Part shown: piece by piece, positions 58,701 through 64,000 of the stretch
Layout of the letters: every line of letters starts with the position of its first letter
Position numbering within the stretch: position 1 is the stretch's first letter
Source of the DNA: Chromera velia
Lineage: Eukaryota; Sar; Chromeraceae
DNA length: 64,000 bases
Direction: 5' to 3'
Assembly: GCA_018398765.1 (NCBI GenBank)
Contig: JAHBMJ010005753.1
Span: 1 to 64,000 of the forward strand
Position numbers and translations under genes: made by a program
Notes under the pieces: model-generated
Database searches by the model: none
The model's input: only the letters and a program-made list of their open reading frames with translations
Told to the model about the DNA's origin: nothing

Positions 58701-61700
58701 ACATCGAATAGAACTTTCGAATTTCTTCTGTTGTCTATGGACGACCCTCTCCGCCTCCCCCCTTACTGACCAACCGACCAACCTGCAAGAGCATGCCGAC
58801 CACGTCGACCTCATGGAGGACATCGTCTTCCCAGATCTCCACCCCTCCAACTGCCTCAAGAAACTTTTCCTCCCCCCCTCCAGGCAGAACTCTGTGTGCT
58901 TGTCTGTGGCCGTGCCCGAAGAACAGTTGAGCAAACGTTTTGATCACCAGCCCACCTGGGAAGATGCAGGAAAGAGACGAGAGAGGACAAAGCTGAATGA
59001 CCATTTTTGCCTGGAGAGAGACTTTACAGCGACGATGCTCGGACCCCAAAAAATTGATGGACAACCTCAGCAGATGAAGAAAAGGGAGCACGCCATGTCA
59101 TTCCTTCTTCACATCCGGAAATCGTATGAGCAGCCATGATAGCAGAGAATGCACTTCCAGTTTGTGCCTAAAAGATTTCATCAAAAACCGTGTGCCAACC
59201 GACCGACCTGTGTCTCTTTGCAGTTGTCCAAGCATGTACAGGTTGAACAGGTGATGTGGAACGTGCAGCTCTACCAGCCGTCTCTTGGTTGTGTACCACT
59301 GCTGTCCCGAAATGTGCATCACACATTCGAGGGCAGCTCTCCAGATTCCCTCCTTCATCCATATTTGGACTTCAGACATGGCTTCGGGTTTCCTCCGGAA
59401 ATCTCCCCCCTCAGAGTCGGGGGGGGTCTCGAAGTCTCCTACTTCGTTCCGATCTTGCAACGTCATCATCATCAATGAAGCCCTTCTGCGTGCCTTCTTG
59501 ATTGCCTCCTTCTCCTTTAGTGGAGGAAGAAAGGTCACAAGGGAAGACAGAGCAGGACTATGGGAGAAGGGAATCTCCTCGGGGTCCCACGAAAAGTCTT
59601 TCTCGTCACTTGTCAAACCCAAAAAACTTCTCCGGTTGTGCTCAAACCATAAAAGCTCCTTGAGAGTGTACAATGCTAACTGAACTACTCCTGCAACTTC
59701 CAGAGACTGCATTGCCAAACCTGTTCTTTCTCCGTCTACAATCAATCTTCCGAGCACAGAGACAAGTCCAGCCTTTTCAATTTGTTCTCGGTAGGAGCCC
59801 TCGGGCAAAAACAACAAGAGGGTCTTCAAGGCTGCCGAGACGAGGCGAGAAGTGCTCTTTGGGGGGGCTTTCTGTTGCTTCTGCTCTTCTTCCACGGCAT
59901 CTCCCGCCAGATCCTCCTGCTGAGCATTGGGATCACCTTGAGGATCTTTGGAGATGGAAATAGAAATGTTCAGACGATCCTTCTTTTCATTTGCCTTCCT
60001 TCTTGTATCACCACCCGCTTCGGAGGCCTCGGGAGAGACGGCAGTCTCCTTCAGCTCCGATGTTCCAAACGCCTTCGAGTCTCCATTCTGCTTTTCGTGC
60101 GCACCGCTCTCTGCACCCTCTAGGAGAAACCCCCGCAACGCATTCCTCTGTCTCTGTCTTGAGCTCCCTCTCGACCCTGGTGTACCTTCTCTCTCCCTGG
60201 AAGACAGAGACCGGGTGGGACTTCTCGCCCTGCCAGAGGGCGACCCCTCCCTCGACCTCGAGCGCCCCGCAGGCGAGCCCTCTCGGCTTCTGGACTCCGG
60301 GAAAGTGTCTGCACGCAGACGCGCTCTTCTAGGAGACCGAGACTCAGCTGCATCCTCATCAGAGGTCTTCCCCCCCCCTTCCGCTTCTGCTGCTGGCGCT
60401 GCGGGTGAGGGCGAAGGGGACTCCATTGACTGTGCAGGTTCAGAGATCACAGGTTGTCTGTCCGTTGTGCTGCTTGCTTTTGGAGGAGGACGCGAACTTC
60501 CTCCCAAGGCCTTGTGGAGAAAGGCAAACGTGGGGTCCTCCAGCTCCCCCATGTGCACAGACTCCCTGCAGGTAATTTAATTGGCAGAAGAATTAAGAAG
60601 CTAGGGAGCATTCATTCATTCGTGTGTGTGCAGCGAGAAAGAAGCCAAACATTTATTCTCCCTCCCTACCGATCCCATGAAAACACCCCCACGCTTTTTT
60701 GCACCCTTCGCAGATTGTCAATTTCCGTCTTTTCTTGAATGCAATCAGCGAGAGAGAGAAGCAGGAGGAAAACGAAAGACGACAACCAAAGAAGCTGCGT
60801 TTCCTCTGATCTCCATCCACGCAACTGACTGACTCATCAGAACCATTTCCCGGGAACTTATGTCCTCCTCCCACTGCGTCTCCTTCTCCCTCTCCGAAGA
60901 GATCAGGCACTTCAAGAGCCCTGGTGACTTCCAAAATGTTCCACTTGTCGCACAAAGTCACGAACATCTCCAACCCGTTGTGCTCCGCCACAGCCTCCCG
61001 GGCATTCTCATCTTTGCAGCAAGCAATGAGTGTGAGACAGCAGTGGACCATAATCTCAAAGTTCGGTTTCCCTTCATTTTCCGGGTTCTCTTTGCTCTTG
61101 TGGTAAACTTTACAGATGAGCTCTACTCCTTGTTGCTGTACGAACTCCTCGACACAGTCGGGATCTGCTGTCAGAGCAGAGCAGAACATCGCAACTCGTG
61201 GAAGAAAGACCGTGAAGGACTGCAGGAGATGGGACTGGTACATGAAAAGGTTGAACACGTAGCGGTGCTCCAAGATGTCCATCCTGATTGGGACACCGAT
61301 CTTCTCTCTTTCCAGGGCCAGGAGACGCGCTATGTCGACAGTGAACGACGCGGCCGTAATGGTCATTCTGCATCCATACATCCATTCATCCTCACATCAG
61401 CTTTCGGGAAATAAAAAGAAGTAGAAGCAGAGGAACAAGAAGCCAAAACGAGCAGCAAAAGTAATAAAGAAAACAAAAGTATGACTGGACAAAGACAGAA
61501 GAGTGACCATACTTTTCTGGAATCTGAGGGACCCTACCAGTCAGCGGGAGCGCCGATGTCGTTCCTTCCTTTTCCTTCCCGATCCTGATTGCATGGATAT
61601 CTCTGCTTCTCTGTGTCTCCCTCTTTCCAAGCATATCTCGTCTGTGCCCCCGCCCTTCCCTTCTCTGTTTGCATCTCTTGATTTCTTTCTGACGTCAGCA

Positions 61701-64000
61701 TGGACTTTTCATTTGTGCATGTGCCTGTCCGTCTGCCTGCCTGCCTGCGAATCTGTCCGCACATCCTTCCTCCCTGAGCGCCTAGCTTTCCGACTGACCT
61801 CTTCAAAAGTTCCTCCTTCCCCAAGATCTTGCTCTGCATCTTCAAACTGTGTAGCGCCTTCCTGGACCCCTCGTCTAACGCGATAAAGTACAGGAGCTGC
61901 ATCCCGTGTTCGAGAATCATCCATCTCTCTGTATCGTCATCCAACTGAGGTACCACAACCGCACTCTTCGCTATCCTCTCTAAAGTCGCAGTCGCAGGAA
62001 CGTTCGAGTCCCCTGCTGCGCTCCCCTGCCCCCCACCCTGAGGAAGATTAAAAAACGACATCGCACTCCCACCCTCTATCCCTGATGCAGGCGTCTGTCC
62101 TTGCCCACCCTTCCGCCCAGACATTCCCGGAGACCCCAACTCTGAAGCCATCGGACTCCCCCCTCCCATCTGACTTCTGGAAGGTGAGGCCCCCCCTGGA
62201 AGCGTCAGCGTTTGGTTCAACCCCTGTGCCACCATCTGCATGGTCGCTGCCTGTTGATCTAACACCTCTTTGTGGAGAGCATACTCCAATTCTCCCCCCT
62301 CGGTGAGGACTATGGGCAGTCTCTGTGCCTCTGTGCCGACCTTCTCGAGTCGGTACAGAATTGACTCCAGAGTCGGGTAGGTCGCAATCTGGGACCGCAC
62401 TCTCTTCTCCTTCGCCCCTCCCGCCAAAGCCACAAACGCGACACGCTGAACTGCGAGAGGTGGAGCTGCCTTGCTGGCGTCCCCCGCGCCCGCCCCGTCC
62501 TCGACTGCGAAGGCAGTGGAGACCTTCAATCCCGCCGCCATCTCAACCGAACCTCTCCTGTTCCCAGACGGACCAGCCTTCATCCCCCCAGGCACGGCAC
62601 CACTACCGGGGGCGGGGGGGGGGCGCCTCTTCCGGATGCAACACATGCGGCACTGCACATACGCAGTCGCAGGCAGTGAGGCAGTGAGCAGGTGAGGCAT
62701 GAAAACAGGGGCGAGGGGAGAGAGAGACAAAGGGTCGAAGGCACTCACAGACGGACGAGATTACTCCATGGACGGACGCTCGAGCCCGCACTCACACACA
62801 CAAACACAAACGCAAAAACAAAGACTCAGCCGAACAAACCGACAAAAAAGAAAGACGTAGACGAACGCACCAGAGTTGAGACATGCGCCTCCTGAAGAGC
62901 CTCGGGATGCGTTGAGACCAGAAGTGCCACTGCAATCAGTGCCGTCGTGCGCGTGGCTGTGGCAATCGTATCGAGGTAGGCGAGCTCTAGAAGGTGGTGG
63001 ATGGGGTCTGTCTGAAGCAACCGGCCGTGGATTTCTTCCGACAGGGCAGCATTCATCATCGCACGTGCCAGATGACTCCGCACGGGGATATCAATGGATG
63101 AGCGGTGTTCAAGAAGGGTGGCGAAAATTTGATGTTCTGTCAACACCCCCCGCAAGTTTCGGTCCTCTAAAAGATTGGCTATCGTACACGCCCCATACGC
63201 GACATCATCGGCCTCCTCGAGTGTGTTCACCCTCAGAGCCTCGTCTATCATTGCGGCCACCCGCTCGGAGTGCTTGGCTCTTGGCCCGAAAAGCAAATGT
63301 GCGTTAGGGGTGTGGAAGGAAATGTTGGTGAGTGTGGAGAGAATAAGGTCGACCATTTCTCCCGAGGGTTTGTTCTCGAAGAGGGCCAAGAGAGTCTCTA
63401 CGAGGTTAGTGCGAGGAAAAACTTCTTGGGCCACAATCTCCTGTGAGAGGCCTCGGATCACTGCCATCGCAAGAAGAGATAGCTCCTCTCTGCCGACAGT
63501 TAGAAAAGGTGCAATGCGGCGGTGGATTTTTACCTGCAGGAAAGTGGAAAAGGAGAGATTAGTGATGGCACATCACCCTGAGGTTACAGAGACACCTACA
63601 CTTACTGGTCATACTCAAAGAGAGCGACATGCAAACAAAGCGAGTGCCGGTGCATTCGTAGTGCTCCTCTTGTCCCTGCCAATATTCAGTATTTTTGTTG
63701 GAAAAGGAAAAGACATTACTCAAGATGTGGCGAACGCTGCACATGAGCTGAGTACACAAGGGGCAAGCAAATGCACAAGCACAGGGTATTCCCAAGCATC
63801 CAGTAAAGTAACCACCTGCCCTAATCCCCCTACTGCCCAACCTGGAGCATCAACTTCCTGTGGAAATCGTCTCCTGTGAGGTTGCTGAAGACAAAAAGGA
63901 TGCACTTGATCGTCTCTTCGTTGCTCTTCTCAATCTGCCCTTCGAGGAGGCGAACAATCTTGTAGTCAGCAAACAGCTGCCAGAAAGCCGGGCTAGATGC
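32644..64000 (-). CDS. Giant armadillo/HEAT-like protein, at least 34 exons, 5' end outside the window
   Basis: Exons on the minus strand, in transcript order: 64000-63842 (partial), 63533-62871, 62652-61799, 61367-60834, 60565-59208, 58955-58783, 58532-58338, 58067-57661, 57220-55213, 54922-54760, 54519-53900, 53504-53445, 53156-53016, 52624-52482, 52231-49619, 49395-49170, 48916-48677, 48349-48269, 47882-47740, 47540-47237, 46887-46345, 46139-43447, 43103-43017, 42611-42533, 42155-41806, 41468-41414, 41137-40760, 40601-40219, 39799-38258, 38048-36091, 35744-35125, 34823-34602, 34251-33803, 33529-32644. All 33 junctions keep phase and the sum is 21,330 bases, a multiple of three, giving 7,109 residues and a TGA. 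The protein alternates Leu/Ala-rich helical repeats of armadillo/HEAT style with long disordered segments. No catalytic motif, transmembrane segment or signal was recognised. A scaffold role is inferred only. The 52482/52231 junction has an alternative (52505/52197), also in phase. Confidence 0.75.
41381..41413. repeat. (GTCA)n repeat at a splice donor
   Basis: On the coding (minus) strand, the intron after exon 26 begins with about eight tandem GTCA units. The first unit forms the donor itself (exon ends at 41414). Confidence 0.9.
41631..41736. repeat. Compound (CA)n-(GACA)n-(GA)n microsatellite inside an intron
   Basis: Lies in the intron between exons 25 and 26 of the giant gene. On the coding strand it is a long pyrimidine-rich (TCTG)n and (GT)n tract. 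Confidence 0.9.
43447..46139 (-). other. Giant protein region 4: acidic, Lys/Glu/Pro-repeat exon of about 898 codons (exon 22)
   Basis: After a helical start (VVGGLSQLLEGISEKLFSPV) comes an acidic region, then a 12-residue tandem repeat (AEEKKEEPPKK type), then further disordered Pro/Ser/Glu sequence with recurrent short W-containing motifs (TAAWFAPLNTPRPDS, AVWGFVPPSSPEG, QMWGIGPIEAVGP). The last third is helical (VVIPLLTLLRGMSLFAFSDN onward). The W motifs spaced about 40-50 residues apart may be short linear binding motifs. Confidence 0.55.
45145..45300 (-). repeat. In-frame 36-base minisatellite coding AEEKKEEPPKK units
   Basis: About four to five tandem units of 36 bases, coding for twelve residues each (AEEKKEEPPKQ, AEEKKEEPPKK, AEKKTEEPPKK and variants). 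Unit length is a multiple of three, so changes in copy number would keep the frame. Copies differ by a few bases. Confidence 0.85.
49619..52231 (-). other. Giant protein region 3: basic Ser/Lys/Arg-rich exon of about 870 codons (exon 15)
   Basis: Opens with helices (HDEMIELLLEAPGFDSAV; CLDEAATFFAHFLSQLE), then a long disordered region with repeats of the RPSSAxSN, SPSRGSRPST and KGQKGKKGKGK kinds. A predicted coiled coil follows (LRDELIRRQEADIKKQEEK) and a helical end (FEWLADFAAWEINKE). The charge is strongly positive, which could suit binding to an acidic partner such as microtubules or nucleic acid; that is inference. The opposite strand has long open frames here, which are shadows of this composition. 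Confidence 0.55.
52349..52372. repeat. (CT)n microsatellite inside an intron
   Basis: About twelve CT units between exons 14 and 15 of the giant gene, reading (GA)n on the coding strand. Confidence 0.9.
52704..52755. repeat. (GACA)n-(GA)n microsatellite inside an intron
   Basis: About nine GACA units followed by GA units in the intron between exons 13 and 14 of the giant gene. It reads as a pyrimidine tract on the coding strand. Confidence 0.9.
53844..53899. repeat. (GTCA)n repeat at a splice donor
   Basis: On the minus strand the intron after exon 11 begins at 53899 with about thirteen GTCA units, broken once by GTCAATCA. This is the largest donor-anchored expansion in the window. Confidence 0.9.
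59208..60565 (-). other. Giant protein region 2: Ser/Arg-Pro disordered stretch then helices (exon 5)
   Basis: The first half of this exon encodes an acidic/basic disordered stretch with repeated SREGSPxGR/RSREGSP-like units, reminiscent of phosphorylated SR-type linkers. The second half returns to helical sequence (LVSAALKTLLLFLPEGSYREQ; ALECVMHISGQQWYTTKRRL). The exon starts after donor GTCAGT and ends with donor GTCGGT. Confidence 0.55.
60834..64000 (-). other. Giant protein region 1: armadillo-like repeats (exons 1-4)
   Basis: About residues 1-736 of the visible protein. Successive helices such as VDLILSTLTNISFHTPNAHLL, YGACTIANLLEDRNLRGVL and HLARAMMNAALSEEIHGRLL fit the three-helix ARM pattern of about 40 residues. 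A Gly/Ser/Pro-rich linker with a Cys-rich start (CRMCCIRKR) interrupts at about residues 275-480. Helical sequence then resumes (WMILEHGMQLLYFIALDEG; MVHCCLTLIACCKDENAREA). The first exon is cut by the window edge. Confidence 0.6.

Noticed and set aside
61392-61634. 80-codon minus-strand frame between exons 3 and 4 of the giant gene
   Set aside because: Exons 3 and 4 join directly in phase 2 and the frame has no acceptor/donor pair keeping that phase. It was treated as intron.

Overview
This is eukaryotic nuclear DNA from a protist. Its coding regions are split by many spliceosomal introns and its non-coding DNA is full of short tandem repeats. An alveolate close to Chromera velia or another dinoflagellate relative is my best guess. 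The basis is overall style (intron-rich giant genes, balanced base composition, a dinoflagellate-type proton channel), not a diagnostic marker, so the assignment is moderate to weak.

Layout. 1-3.65 kb: no supported gene. 3.65-6.60 kb (+): a four-exon PTC7/PPTC7-like PP2C phosphatase with a basic N-terminus that looks like an organelle targeting peptide. 6.6-19.2 kb: a gene-free block made of pyrimidine/purine-skewed DNA and short tandem repeats. 19.2-24.6 kb: a repeat island with two copies of a ~0.65 kb repeat, a small fragment of a LINE reverse transcriptase, and a longer LINE whose frame carries two stops. 24.85-26.75 kb (-): two diverged tandem copies of a small gene with a YNxCWDFC motif, both apparently decayed. 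27.9-30.6 kb (+): a voltage-gated proton channel (Hv1). Its middle exon lies in a 705-base direct repeat joined by a single N, probably an assembly artefact. 30.6-32.6 kb: AT-rich spacer. 32.64 kb to the right edge (-): one giant gene, at least 34 exons and about 7,110 codons, whose 5' end lies outside the window. It encodes helical armadillo/HEAT-like blocks broken by long disordered Ser/Lys/Glu/Pro segments.

The most unusual signal is in the introns. In my model of the giant gene, 25 of 33 donors read GTC at positions +1 to +3, most often GTCAGT, instead of the usual GTRAGT. Several of these donors are the first unit of a (GTCA)n or (GTCG)n tandem repeat. 29 of 33 acceptors end in TGCAG. 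Exon phases agree at every junction and the summed exons are a multiple of three, which supports the model, although phase was one of the criteria used to choose sites.

The phosphatase and proton channel look like ordinary housekeeping or physiological genes with no operon-like relation. The channel and the giant gene are convergent, about 2 kb apart.
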